Below the pieces are notes generated by a model. The model ran no database searches. It was not told the origin of the DNA and saw only the letters and a program-made list of their open reading frames with translations. A stretch of 64,000 nt of DNA from Fictibacillus sp. b24 (lineage in GTDB: Bacteria; Bacillota; Bacilli; Bacillales; Fictibacillaceae): NCBI RefSeq assembly GCF_030348825.1, contig NZ_JAUCES010000005.1:1860001-1924000 (forward strand). The letters run 5' to 3'. Shown piece after piece: positions 35,665 to 44,005 of this stretch; the first letter of the stretch is position 1; every line of letters starts with the position of its first letter. The position numbers were made by a program, and so were the translations under genes.

Positions 35665-36942
35665 TTAACAATTTGGATGAATGAGGTAAAATTCTTTTTG
35701 TCTATTCGTCAAATATTGCATTTTATTGTCCTTAAAACATACCGTTTCTTCAAGATAGATTGGAATGTCTTTGTTCCACTCAGGAACAAAATGTCTAATA
35801 TTAAATTCCAAAGCGTAGCATGTATTTTCTTCAATCTGCAAATCTCCTCTTACAGGTATAGATTCTTGTTTATCGTATAATCCGATTAGAGGGCCGGCTC
35901 CGTGACAATGATATCCAATCGGGTGTGAATAAAGCATGGCAGAAATATCATGTTCTGCTGCTTTTTTTAAAACACTTTGGAAGATATCGTTACCTGTCAT
36001 ACCAGCTTCACATGCAGAAAAGAAAATATCTTCAAACGAATTAGCAATCTTCATTGCTTTTTTTAATTCGAATGGAACTTCCGATTCGTCTGATTTTAAA
36101 ACATATGCTAATTGTTGGAAGTCTGTACACAAACCAAGATATTCGATGCCAAAATCTAAATGGAGAATGTCACCTTGCAATATCGTTCCTTCTATTCTGT
36201 CAGCAGATCCATCCCTTCGTTGAATATCCACTGTTGGATAAAAGGAAGTCCTTAATCCAAGGTCTAATACTCTCTGATTAATCCATGCGACGATGTCATG
36301 TGTAGAAGTAACACTTGGAGTTATTTGTATATTAGAAAATGTTTGTTCAACAATTTTCTTTGTGATTTCTGTTAATTCTTTGTATGTCTCGATCTCCGCT
36401 GAAATACGTGTCTGCAGCCAATCAATACTAAGGTTTTCTGAAGATACAAGGTTAGATGAATGAGCTTTGCCGATCGAGCTTTTTAATTGCTTATAAACAG
36501 AATGACTTAATCCGTCACAGAAAGAGTAATGTGAAGATGTATTTACAGCAATGTTATTAGGTTGATAAATATCCATAATTTTTCTCAAGACGCTGAATGA
36601 ATCTTCCCCTTTTTGAGCGGGATAACAGCTATAGAAAGGTTCGAATTGTTTATTAGAAGAAATCACGTACCTTTTTATTACTTCAGATTGTTTTTCTTTT
36701 ACAAAGGCAAAAATCGTCAGCCTTCTAGAGCTATCGATCGCTGAGGGGAAAAAGGTTATGCCTATAGGATCTTCATGATATTCTTTTCCAATTGTTACCC
36801 ACATATCTGTTTGATGTTTCTTCATTAAAGCAGGCAATAACTGCTTCAGTCTTGTTAAAAGCCATTCGTCCATTATTCGTTGACGTTCAGCTAAAGGTTT
36901 TATTGTTATATAAGCTGAATTTTCTTTTGTATGTATTTTCAT
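35665..36942 (-). CDS. M24-family metallopeptidase (Xaa-Pro peptidase-like)
   Basis: A 425-residue protein. The C-terminal 'pita-bread' domain keeps the dimetal ligands in order: HLDFGIEYLGLCTDF (two Asp), SHPIGYHCHGAGP (His), ALEFNIRHF (Glu) and YLEETVCFKD (Glu). The N-terminal domain is the creatinase-like non-catalytic part. Family members remove residues before proline; creatinase-type substrates are possible. The start is ATG at 36942 after AAGGAGAG, in preference to the adjacent GTG at 36945. It is divergent from the SpoVB-like gene. Confidence 0.86.
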   Translation of the reverse strand: MKIHTKENSAYITIKPLAERQRIMDEWLLTRLKQLLPALMKKHQTDMWVTIGKEYHEDPIGITFFPSAIDSSRRLTIFAFVKEKQSEVIKRYVISSNKQFEPFYSCYPAQKGEDSFSVLRKIMDIYQPNNIAVNTSSHYSFCDGLSHSVYKQLKSSIGKAHSSNLVSSENLSIDWLQTRISAEIETYKELTEITKKIVEQTFSNIQITPSVTSTHDIVAWINQRVLDLGLRTSFYPTVDIQRRDGSADRIEGTILQGDILHLDFGIEYLGLCTDFQQLAYVLKSDESEVPFELKKAMKIANSFEDIFFSACEAGMTGNDIFQSVLKKAAEHDISAMLYSHPIGYHCHGAGPLIGLYDKQESIPVRGDLQIEENTCYALEFNIRHFVPEWNKDIPIYLEETVCFKDNKMQYLTNRQKEFYLIHPNC

Positions 36943-37070
36943 CACTACTCTCTCCTTACAATGCCATATTCTTATCTTTCTCTTTTTAAGTTTAAAGTCC
37001 TTTGAGGTCTCGTTTCATTTTTTAGTGCATATGAATAGGAGGACAACGTGTACAAGGAGATGCACCATGT

Positions 37071-38399
37071 ATGAATATATTTTTTCGAGGAGTATTACTT
37101 TTAGCGGCAGCAGCATTAGTAGGTGAAAGCTTAGAGTTTATCGTAAACATGGTCTTAGCAAGGCAGCTAGGCGAACTCGGCTTAGGACATTACATGTCCA
37201 TCTTTCCGACTGTCATCTTAATCATTATTATTGCAAGTCTGGAACTTCCTATTTCGATCTCAAAATTTGTGGCCGAAAAAGAAGACAAACAACATTACAG
37301 CATGTTAAAGCATGCTACAAAATTAACGTTATTACTTACACTTGCTATGATCGTACTAGCTGTCATTATCCTTCCATTTATACCTGTATTCAATAACTAT
37401 CATCCTCTCGTAAGGTGGTTGATGGTCTTATTGATTCCTCTCATATCGCTTACCTCAATCGCCAGAGGTTTTTTTATGGGAAAACAGCAAATGGGCAAAC
37501 TTGCTTTTTCAAATTTATTTCGAAAACTTGCCCAGCTTATTTTGTTAACGGGGATCTATCAACTCTTTTCTTTCGATAAAGAAACCGCAATTCTTGTAGC
37601 ATTGGCTACTTTCGTTGGAAGTGAACTTGTAGTTTTTCTTTATCTTTTTACAGCTTATCTCGTTCAATACAGGAGAATGCAGTCACACACGAATGAACAT
37701 TTAAGTTCTGGAGAAGTAACCAAGAGTCTTATGGCAGTTACAATACCAACGACGGGTTTACGTTTATTTCATGCCGTTACTAACGCTGTTCAACCTTTTC
37801 TAATAAAGTACTCCCTCTCCATGACAGGCCTTTCTGATGCAGCTGCAACAGAACAGTTCGGTTTGTTAGCAGGAGTTGCTATTACAATCGGTTTCTTCCC
37901 AGCTTTCATTGCTCATTCACTATTAGTCGTCTTAATTCCGACGGTTTCAGAAGCAACGGCAAAAAAAGATGTGGAGAAACTTAAAATGCTGCTGATTCGC
38001 GTTATGGGGATTACAGCGTTATATGGTTTTCCTGCCGTTACGATTTTTCTTCTATTCTCAGAAAAGTTAACTGTCACGTTCTTTCATTCTCTTTCAGCAG
38101 CTACTTACCTAGAATTGTTATGGCCTAGCTTTTTATTTACTTTTTTTCTTATACCGCTCCAAGCTTATTTAATCGGGCTAGGATTAATTAAGACCGCATT
38201 TATTCAATCGGTGTGGGCGACAACTCTGTCATTTGCTCTAATGTATACTCTGGGGTCACAGCCTTCGTTTGGTATGCACGGAATTATCATTGGAATGAAC
38301 GCCGGTTCGGTTCTGTTGATGCTTCTTCATTATTTTTCAGTGTGTAAAGCAATCGGAATCAATACATTCTTGAGGCCAATAAATCATTTTCAAGAATAA
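37071..38399 (+). CDS. Lipid-linked oligosaccharide flippase-like protein (SpoVB/YkvU family)
   Basis: A 442-residue MOP-superfamily membrane protein with about twelve to fourteen segments. FRGVLLLAAAALVGESLEFI at the N-terminus, LELPISISKFVAEKEDKQHY, and ARGFFMGKQQMGKLAFSNLF are typical of the SpoVB/YkvU group. Relatives are thought to flip lipid-linked envelope precursors; SpoVB acts in spore cortex assembly and YkvU is its paralogue. By N-terminal similarity I favour YkvU-like over SpoVB. The start is ATG at 37071; an ATG five bases upstream is out of frame. It ends in a strong terminator. Confidence 0.82.
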   Translation: MNIFFRGVLLLAAAALVGESLEFIVNMVLARQLGELGLGHYMSIFPTVILIIIIASLELPISISKFVAEKEDKQHYSMLKHATKLTLLLTLAMIVLAVIILPFIPVFNNYHPLVRWLMVLLIPLISLTSIARGFFMGKQQMGKLAFSNLFRKLAQLILLTGIYQLFSFDKETAILVALATFVGSELVVFLYLFTAYLVQYRRMQSHTNEHLSSGEVTKSLMAVTIPTTGLRLFHAVTNAVQPFLIKYSLSMTGLSDAAATEQFGLLAGVAITIGFFPAFIAHSLLVVLIPTVSEATAKKDVEKLKMLLIRVMGITALYGFPAVTIFLLFSEKLTVTFFHSLSAATYLELLWPSFLFTFFLIPLQAYLIGLGLIKTAFIQSVWATTLSFALMYTLGSQPSFGMHGIIIGMNAGSVLLMLLHYFSVCKAIGINTFLRPINHFQE

Positions 38400-38447
38400 A
38401 AAAAGCGTCTTAAGAGGAAACACTACTGCCTCTAAGACGCTTTTTTC
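38399..38447. terminator. Bidirectional rho-independent terminator
   Basis: Stem AAGCGTCTTAAGAGG / CCTCTAAGACGCTT, with A and T runs on both sides. It lies between the converging flippase gene and the 145-residue unknown gene. Confidence 0.93.
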
Positions 38448-38885
38448 TTATACCACTTGTGTTGGCTGTGATAATGCAGCGTGAATGTTATATTTATCGT
38501 TTTCTTGTTTTGTGAAATTCCACTGATTAGGAATACGAGATCGCAGAAAGTCCAATTGCTCGTCTTTAAGGTTTAAATCTATGCCGAAATCAGTCATCAA
38601 AAAGTCTTCGGTTTCAATTAACGAATACTTGGTTTTTATCAAGTTTAGCAATCCTCGAATAGTGATGAATTTGAACGTATATCCATTTTGTATTGCCGAA
38701 ACAACGGTATCCCAGTTTTGTTCTGCAAATTCAAACAAGTAAGCCCAGCTAGACTCTTCTTTTCCTATGTGTCGAAGTGCTTCAATGTTCTTCGTTTTGA
38801 TTACTTCTATTAAACGTTCCCCAGTGACTCCACCAGCGATAGCTGATTCCATCAATAAGCCAACCGGCATTGATAATTTAACCAT
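38448..38885 (-). CDS. Unknown 145-residue protein
   Basis: I do not recognise this gene. It has a strong GAGGAG ribosome binding site seven bases before ATG 38885 and a terminator right after its stop, so it is probably real. The product is soluble and mostly helical, with a small-residue N-terminus (VGLLMESAIAGGVTGERLIE), WAYLFEFAEQNWDTVVSAIQ in the middle, and a polar C-terminus. There is no signal peptide, membrane segment or cysteine. It is monocistronic; its promoter side adjoins repeat copy G. Confidence 0.65.
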   Translation of the reverse strand: MVKLSMPVGLLMESAIAGGVTGERLIEVIKTKNIEALRHIGKEESSWAYLFEFAEQNWDTVVSAIQNGYTFKFITIRGLLNLIKTKYSLIETEDFLMTDFGIDLNLKDEQLDFLRSRIPNQWNFTKQENDKYNIHAALSQPTQVV

Positions 38886-38923
38886 TGTTTCATTCTCCTC
38901 TTAGATATAAGTCTTGAGTAATT

Positions 38924-39165
38924 TAAGGGCTGTTTTTGTTAACTTCGTTGCTCTTGAAAGTGGTTGATTTCCGCTCCAGGTGCTCGCTTTCCGGGGGGCG
39001 TGCGGTGAGCCACCTCGGCGCTTCGCTCTTAGGTGTCTCACCTGTCCCGCTGATCCCCCAGGAGTCTCGCACCTTGCGCTCCAATCAACCCTGCTCACGG
39101 AGGCAAATTTCAAATATGCACTAGAAGTAGAAATCCATAATCTTTCTGCTGACAAAGAGTTAAGA
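38924..39165 (+). repeat. Dispersed repeat, copy G
   Basis: One of the best-preserved copies. Left arm AAGGGCTGTTTTTGTTAAC, then CGTTGCTCTTGAAAG; core GGTTGATTTCCGCTCCAGG, GCTCGCTTTCC and GGTGAGCCACCT pairing with AGGTGTCTCACC; end CTCCAATCAAC (39079-39089). A degenerate right arm (AATCTTTCTG, then AAAGAGTTAAG) is seen to 39165. Apparent ORFs on both strands here are frames of the repeat. The whole 375-bp gap holds nothing else. Confidence 0.88.
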
Positions 39166-39260
39166 ATGCTCACTCGTTCTTCTGCCAGGAAGTTTTAAAG
39201 CTAGTGTGTAGGAGATTTCCTTATGAAGAAATTCCTAATTAACAAAACACAATCATCACA

Positions 39261-40016
39261 TCATTTCATCGTCTCTATGCTGCTTTGGTGTTTGATCGCT
39301 CTCCAAATTACGATTAAAAAAATCATAGCTGCTAATGCAAAGCTTGTATTGGAAAGAACGTCGATTTTCCCCATATGTCTTACACCGATTCCAATATAAG
39401 CCCATACGAATACGAGTGGATAAACTAAATCCCTGTTTTGTATTGTGAAAATGATCGCTAACAATGTTCCGACAAAAAGCATGATAATCGTCCACGTGAC
39501 AGATGAAAGACCAAAACCGTTCCATCCGCTGTATTTTAAAACTACTGCAGTATTTACGATAGTTGCAACGCTTATCCATCCTAAATAAATTGAAAATGGC
39601 AGTCTAATAAAAGCGGATTTGTCTTCTTGTTTTTGGATACTAGTATAAATGATGATCAGAGATAATAATAAGCCGATCATAACGAGTAAAGATAAGCCAA
39701 GTTGCTCATAATGCCAAACAAAAATCCAAGTGCAATTAAGGATACAGTTGAGCACAAACCATAAACCGATGCTTTGGAATACGGGTTTATTTTGATTCTT
39801 TGGAATCGCTTGATAGATTACCCAAAGACCTAGGAGCAAATAAATCAGTCCCCATATGGAAAACACATATCCTGCGGGAGTGATAAGTACGTTATATTTT
39901 GCAGATAGTTCACCTGTTGTGTTGCCGTTTATCGGCAGTGCGTTTGCTAGATAATTTACCAAGATTACTGCTGCGAGTGCTAGAACATTCAGGTAAGCTC
40001 TAATTTTTGCAGACAT
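39261..40016 (-). CDS. Extended TspO/MBR-family (tryptophan-rich sensory) protein
   Basis: A 251-residue membrane protein. It carries TspO/MBR features, PAGYVFSIWGLIYLLLGLWV and NCTWIFVWHYEQLGLSLLVM, with Trp residues clustered in the first helices. It has about seven membrane segments against five in classic TspO, the extra ones at the C-terminus. Classic members bind tetrapyrroles or cholesterol; the role of the longer form is not established. Start: ATG at 40016 behind AAGGAGG. It is separated from the ABC exporter pair by a terminator. Confidence 0.82.
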   Translation of the reverse strand: MSAKIRAYLNVLALAAVILVNYLANALPINGNTTGELSAKYNVLITPAGYVFSIWGLIYLLLGLWVIYQAIPKNQNKPVFQSIGLWFVLNCILNCTWIFVWHYEQLGLSLLVMIGLLLSLIIIYTSIQKQEDKSAFIRLPFSIYLGWISVATIVNTAVVLKYSGWNGFGLSSVTWTIIMLFVGTLLAIIFTIQNRDLVYPLVFVWAYIGIGVRHMGKIDVLSNTSFALAAMIFLIVIWRAIKHQSSIETMK

Positions 40017-40077
40017 TTGTTATTACCTCCTTTTGGATACCTTGTTTCATATATACCCAAGTCAGAGATAATTTATG

Positions 40078-40108
40078 AAAAAAAGGCAACCTAAAGTCAG
40101 ATTGCCTC
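40078..40108 (-). terminator. Rho-independent terminator of the ABC exporter pair
   Basis: Stem AGGCAACCT / AGATTGCCT (one mismatch), followed by a run of seven T residues on the minus strand, eight bases past the second exporter gene. Confidence 0.82.
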
Positions 40109-40115
40109 GAAAGGA

Positions 40116-41894
40116 TTAACTGCTGAACGCTTGTGTTCCAATATCTGCTTCGCGCTTAAACAGCCGGCTGTATACACCATTTTCAGACTGCAGCAATTCT
40201 TCGTGTTTACCTTGCTCAATCATTTTCCCATTTTCGATCACGATGATTCGATTCGCAGCTAAAACGGTGGATAGTCTGTGAGAGATAATAAATACCGTCT
40301 GTTTCGATTTTCTTTTATTGATGGCTTCATTCACTTGAACTTCAGTGATGGGGTCTAGAGCAGAACTTGCTTCATCAAGAACAAGGATCGCAGCGTCTTT
40401 TACTAGTGCCCTTGCTAAAGATAGTCTTTGCTTTTGACCGCCAGATAATAAACTGCCTCTTTCTCCAACAAGAGTATTAAGACCATCAGGAAGTGACTGA
40501 ACGAATTCACCGAGTCCGCTGTCTTCAAGCGCTTTAAGTAATTCCTCATCAGATGCTTCTGGTTTAGCAATTCGCAAGTTATCAGCAAGCGATCCGTTGC
40601 GAAGCTGCACGTCTTGTGAAACGATTGCGATTTGTGATCGCAGCCATCCTGCATCAATGGAAGACAGATCTTTTCCGTCTATGAAGATTGCTCCTTTTTC
40701 AGGTTCATAGAGTCGAAGCAGCAAATCAACGATAGTTGACTTACCTGATCCACTCGGTCCTACAAGTGCTATAGCTTCTCCTGGCTGAACCGAAAATGAT
40801 AAGCCTTTCAGAACTTTTTCATCTTTTTCCGGATAACCAAATGCCACGTCTCTTAATTCGATAGAACCTTCTATTTCTGGTAAAATCATTCCTTTTTCTG
40901 TTTCAGCACTTGATGTTTTTTGGCTCAATAAAAGCTCAGAGCGATCCAAAGCAGGTCCTGTTCTTCTAACAGAAAGCCAGTTTCTTAACATTCTTTGCAT
41001 TTCGTTTGCTGCAATAGCTACAAGCCCCGCTGCAGTCAGCATTTCTCCTGTTGTCAGTTTATTGTTCCAAATAAGATAAGCGCTAAGTCCATAAACGACA
41101 GCTAGTGCAAGTCCATTGTAGCTTCCAATAACCACTATGGATTGCATTCTTGCTTTTAATTCATATCGAGATTCTTTAATAAAAGATTTACGAATTTCAG
41201 CAACACTGGATACTTCGCCGTCAGAAACTCCTAAGACTCTTGAAAGGTGTATGCCTGTTACGGATTCGCGAAGTCTTTCGAGATAACGTGACGCTTCTTT
41301 TCTGGCATTTGCTGATGCTTGACGCGTTCTTTGTCCAACAGCATTAGACGTTAAGTAAAAGATGACCCCTAACACGACACTCGTTATCATCAAAAAGGGA
41401 TGAATCCAAAGTAAAACAATGCTATAAAGTATTACTCCTTGAACGGATGCCATAAAAGTTGAACCTTCCCAAGCAAGGAAGTTATGAAGCGTATCAGGAT
41501 CATCAGAAACACGTGCCATCATTTCACCAGACTGGTTGTTTTGATAAAAAGAGAAAGGTAAAATTTGCAAATGTTTAAATAGCCTTAACTTTTGCCAGTT
41601 TGTTACGGTTTTGGCCACTTGGTGACAAAAATATTCATCGATTACCATTAAAATTAGATCCATTACCGCTGCAAAGATAAGAAGCCACATTAATCCCCAT
41701 AGAAGTTTATTCGATTCACCAGGTAGTATTGTATCCACTAGCCATCCTAACGCAAGGGTTGGAATGAGAGCAGAGAATACCTGGGAGATCGCAATGACGA
41801 AAGCATCAGCGAAAACCCAGTTCTTATGCGGTTTTAAAAAGGCAAGAACGCGTCTGCCATCACGATTCTTTTGTTTCATAGCAGTTTGGCTCAT
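40116..41894 (-). CDS. ABC exporter half-transporter, second of a pair
   Basis: A 592-residue protein with six N-terminal membrane segments and a C-terminal ATPase. ATPase motifs: VGPSGSGKSTIVD, SQDVQLRNGSLADN (Q-loop region), LLSGGQKQRLSLARAL, VLDEASSALD with the catalytic Glu, and ISHRLS. With the partner immediately upstream (4-bp ATGA overlap) it probably forms a heterodimeric exporter for drugs or lipids. Both subunits keep the catalytic Glu, unlike the degenerate-site heterodimers such as BmrCD, so a different grouping is possible. The substrate is unknown. Confidence 0.88.
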   Translation of the reverse strand: MSQTAMKQKNRDGRRVLAFLKPHKNWVFADAFVIAISQVFSALIPTLALGWLVDTILPGESNKLLWGLMWLLIFAAVMDLILMVIDEYFCHQVAKTVTNWQKLRLFKHLQILPFSFYQNNQSGEMMARVSDDPDTLHNFLAWEGSTFMASVQGVILYSIVLLWIHPFLMITSVVLGVIFYLTSNAVGQRTRQASANARKEASRYLERLRESVTGIHLSRVLGVSDGEVSSVAEIRKSFIKESRYELKARMQSIVVIGSYNGLALAVVYGLSAYLIWNNKLTTGEMLTAAGLVAIAANEMQRMLRNWLSVRRTGPALDRSELLLSQKTSSAETEKGMILPEIEGSIELRDVAFGYPEKDEKVLKGLSFSVQPGEAIALVGPSGSGKSTIVDLLLRLYEPEKGAIFIDGKDLSSIDAGWLRSQIAIVSQDVQLRNGSLADNLRIAKPEASDEELLKALEDSGLGEFVQSLPDGLNTLVGERGSLLSGGQKQRLSLARALVKDAAILVLDEASSALDPITEVQVNEAINKRKSKQTVFIISHRLSTVLAANRIIVIENGKMIEQGKHEELLQSENGVYSRLFKREADIGTQAFSS

Positions 41895-43630
41895 ATCGCT
41901 CTCTCCTTTTCTAATTCACTGTATTGCGCCATATAAAGTTCGTAATATTGACCTCTTTGGGCAAGAAGTTCATCATGAGTACCTACTTCAGCGACTACTC
42001 CTTTATCTAGAAGGATGATCTGATCAGCATCTCTCACCGTTATTAGTCTGTGAGCAATGGTTATTGTTGTTCTGCCAGGAATCAGATCTTCTAATGCAGC
42101 TTGAACACGTTCTTCTGTTTCTCCATCCAGTGATGATGTTGCCTCATCAAAGATTAATAGTGCAGGATGGCGAAGAATAGCTCTTGCCAGTGCAACACGC
42201 TGTCTTTGTCCACCTGATAATTTTAGACCGCGTTCTCCGACAATCGTTTCATAACCCTCTGGCAATTCTTTTATAAATTCAGTAAGTCCTGATGCTTCGC
42301 ACGCAGCATCTAAGTCTTTCTGTGTTGCATTTTTTCTTCCATACAATAAGTTCATTCTCAAAGTGTTATTTAATAGGAAGGTTTCTTGTGATACGACTCC
42401 TACCTGCTGCCGGAAAGAGTTGCGGTTAAAATTAAACAAGTTTTGCTGATCCACCTGGATGGAACCTGCTTCTGGTTCATACAGACCGAGAAGCAATTGA
42501 ATAAGCGTTGATTTTCCGCCACCGCTAGTTCCAACGATTCCAATATGCTGACCAGCCTTCATATTCAAAGACACACCTTTTAGGACATATTCTTCATTGC
42601 CTGGATAACGGAACCAAACATTATTAACATCGATATCTCCTCGTATTGGCTGCATCTTAGGAAGATGATCCTCATGTTCTACCGGCAGATCGAAATATTC
42701 ATAGATTCTTTGCAGAGCTGGAATGGCTTGCTGAATGATAAGTGCATTTTCAGCTAAAGAACGAATTGGAAAAAACATCGTCGGGATAAAGCCAAGACAA
42801 GCCACAAGAGTACCGACTGTGATGGTGTTGTTCCAAACCGCAATCCCCCCGACCAGCATGATGACACCTGGTGTTGCAATATTGAATAAGTTGCCAAGAC
42901 GCCAGTTCACTTTTCCTATTAAAGCTGCACGAATAGAGTAATTCTTCCAATCTGTGAGCTTTTTATCCTGTGTATGTATTTCCCGTTCTTGTGTTTGAAA
43001 TGTGCGAACTAGTCTCGTTGATTCGATGCTTTCTTGAAGGTGATGATAGATGTCTGCACGCATATCACGCTGAACAGCACTCATTTTTCTCATAGTTGTT
43101 CCAAGTTTAAATGATGGATACAGATAGATTGCGAACACACAGAACATCACGATCGCTACTGGCCAATAAAGCGCAAAAACAGCAATGAACGCAGCAACAG
43201 CACTAACTACTTGCTGAACGAAACGAGGTACTACCGTGTTGTTTAAATTCTGCACGGCCTCAACATCATGAGTAAGACGATAGAGCATATCTCCGCGAGG
43301 CGTGTTCGTGAAAAATGACATCGGTGTTTTATGCAAACGTCCAAATGCTCGCATCTGCATATCCGTAATGACATCCAAACCAATTTGAATTTGGATAAAT
43401 TCCTGAAGTGATTCAAAAACGACTTTAAATAAAAACGAAAATAAAACTCCTGCGACTAACCATCCGATCATATCGGTCATTTCATTCGGAAGTATTTCAT
43501 CCACAAGCTTACCTGCTAAAATAGGTGGTATAACGGTAAAAGCTCCACCGATTAAAGAACAGATAAAAGCTAGAGTTAGCCCCCTCCAATAAGGCTTAAA
43601 GTGCTTTAGTGTCTCTCTTAAAAGCTTCAT
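41891..43630 (-). CDS. ABC exporter half-transporter, first of a pair
   Basis: A 579-residue six-segment membrane domain plus ATPase. Motifs: GIVGTSGGGKSTLIQ, SQETFLLNNTLRMN, LKLSGGQRQRVALARAI, IFDEATSSLDGE and IAHRLITVRDADQ. All catalytic residues are present. The membrane domain has the usual TRGD-type turn (FTNTPRGDMLYRLTHD). Its stop overlaps the start of the second subunit by four bases, a sign of fixed stoichiometry. The nearby MerR/TipAS regulator is 42 kb away, so no regulator is suggested. Confidence 0.88.
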   Translation of the reverse strand: MKLLRETLKHFKPYWRGLTLAFICSLIGGAFTVIPPILAGKLVDEILPNEMTDMIGWLVAGVLFSFLFKVVFESLQEFIQIQIGLDVITDMQMRAFGRLHKTPMSFFTNTPRGDMLYRLTHDVEAVQNLNNTVVPRFVQQVVSAVAAFIAVFALYWPVAIVMFCVFAIYLYPSFKLGTTMRKMSAVQRDMRADIYHHLQESIESTRLVRTFQTQEREIHTQDKKLTDWKNYSIRAALIGKVNWRLGNLFNIATPGVIMLVGGIAVWNNTITVGTLVACLGFIPTMFFPIRSLAENALIIQQAIPALQRIYEYFDLPVEHEDHLPKMQPIRGDIDVNNVWFRYPGNEEYVLKGVSLNMKAGQHIGIVGTSGGGKSTLIQLLLGLYEPEAGSIQVDQQNLFNFNRNSFRQQVGVVSQETFLLNNTLRMNLLYGRKNATQKDLDAACEASGLTEFIKELPEGYETIVGERGLKLSGGQRQRVALARAILRHPALLIFDEATSSLDGETEERVQAALEDLIPGRTTITIAHRLITVRDADQIILLDKGVVAEVGTHDELLAQRGQYYELYMAQYSELEKERAI

Positions 43631-43946
43631 ATATAGTTCCCCCTCTCGCTTTCAAGCACTTTATTTTATACCAAATTCAAAAAATTATCATTATTTTTAC
43701 TTGTTATTTTTTTGAAAATATAAGAAAAATATCTTGTTTTATAATCTATGCTGTTTTAACCTAATCGCTCGTCCTAATTGTCGACTGGCACCTAACACTA
43801 CAATCCATTCTAATAATGAAATAAAGATCTATTTGAATAAAAAGGAATTATACGTTAGTAATGAATCCATTAATTTCTCGTTAATTCAAATATATTCACA
43901 TTAATATTAATTTATCTGATTTTTGACAAAATCTAATTTCTAAACG
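43631..43946. other. AT-rich intergenic stretch, nothing recognised
   Basis: About 316 bp between the first exporter gene and the terminator of the FAD/Rieske gene. It is strongly AT-rich, with no credible coding frame, repeat copy or hairpin that I can support. It should contain the promoter of the exporter pair. Confidence 0.5.
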
Positions 43947-43995
43947 CAAAAAAATGACCCATACAGGCTCTACCACTTCTGTATGAGTCATTTTA
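43947..43995 (-). terminator. Rho-independent terminator of the FAD/Rieske gene
   Basis: A long stem, ATGACCCATACAG / CTGTATGAGTCAT (one mismatch), flanked by A and T runs. It begins 11 bp beyond the stop at 44006. Confidence 0.9.
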
Positions 43996-44005
43996 ATTAT
44001 TTAAT

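Noticed and set aside
38901-39198. Overlapping ORFs on both strands (38901-39173 minus; 38936-39124 and 38980-39198 plus)
   Set aside because: They are translations of repeat copy G. Similar Ser/Arg/Pro-rich frames appear in other copies with broken reading frames, and none has a ribosome binding site.
40116-43630. Heterodimeric exporter with one degenerate ATP site, as in BmrCD
   Set aside because: Both subunits keep Walker A, the signature, the catalytic Glu and the switch His, so a degenerate site is not supported.
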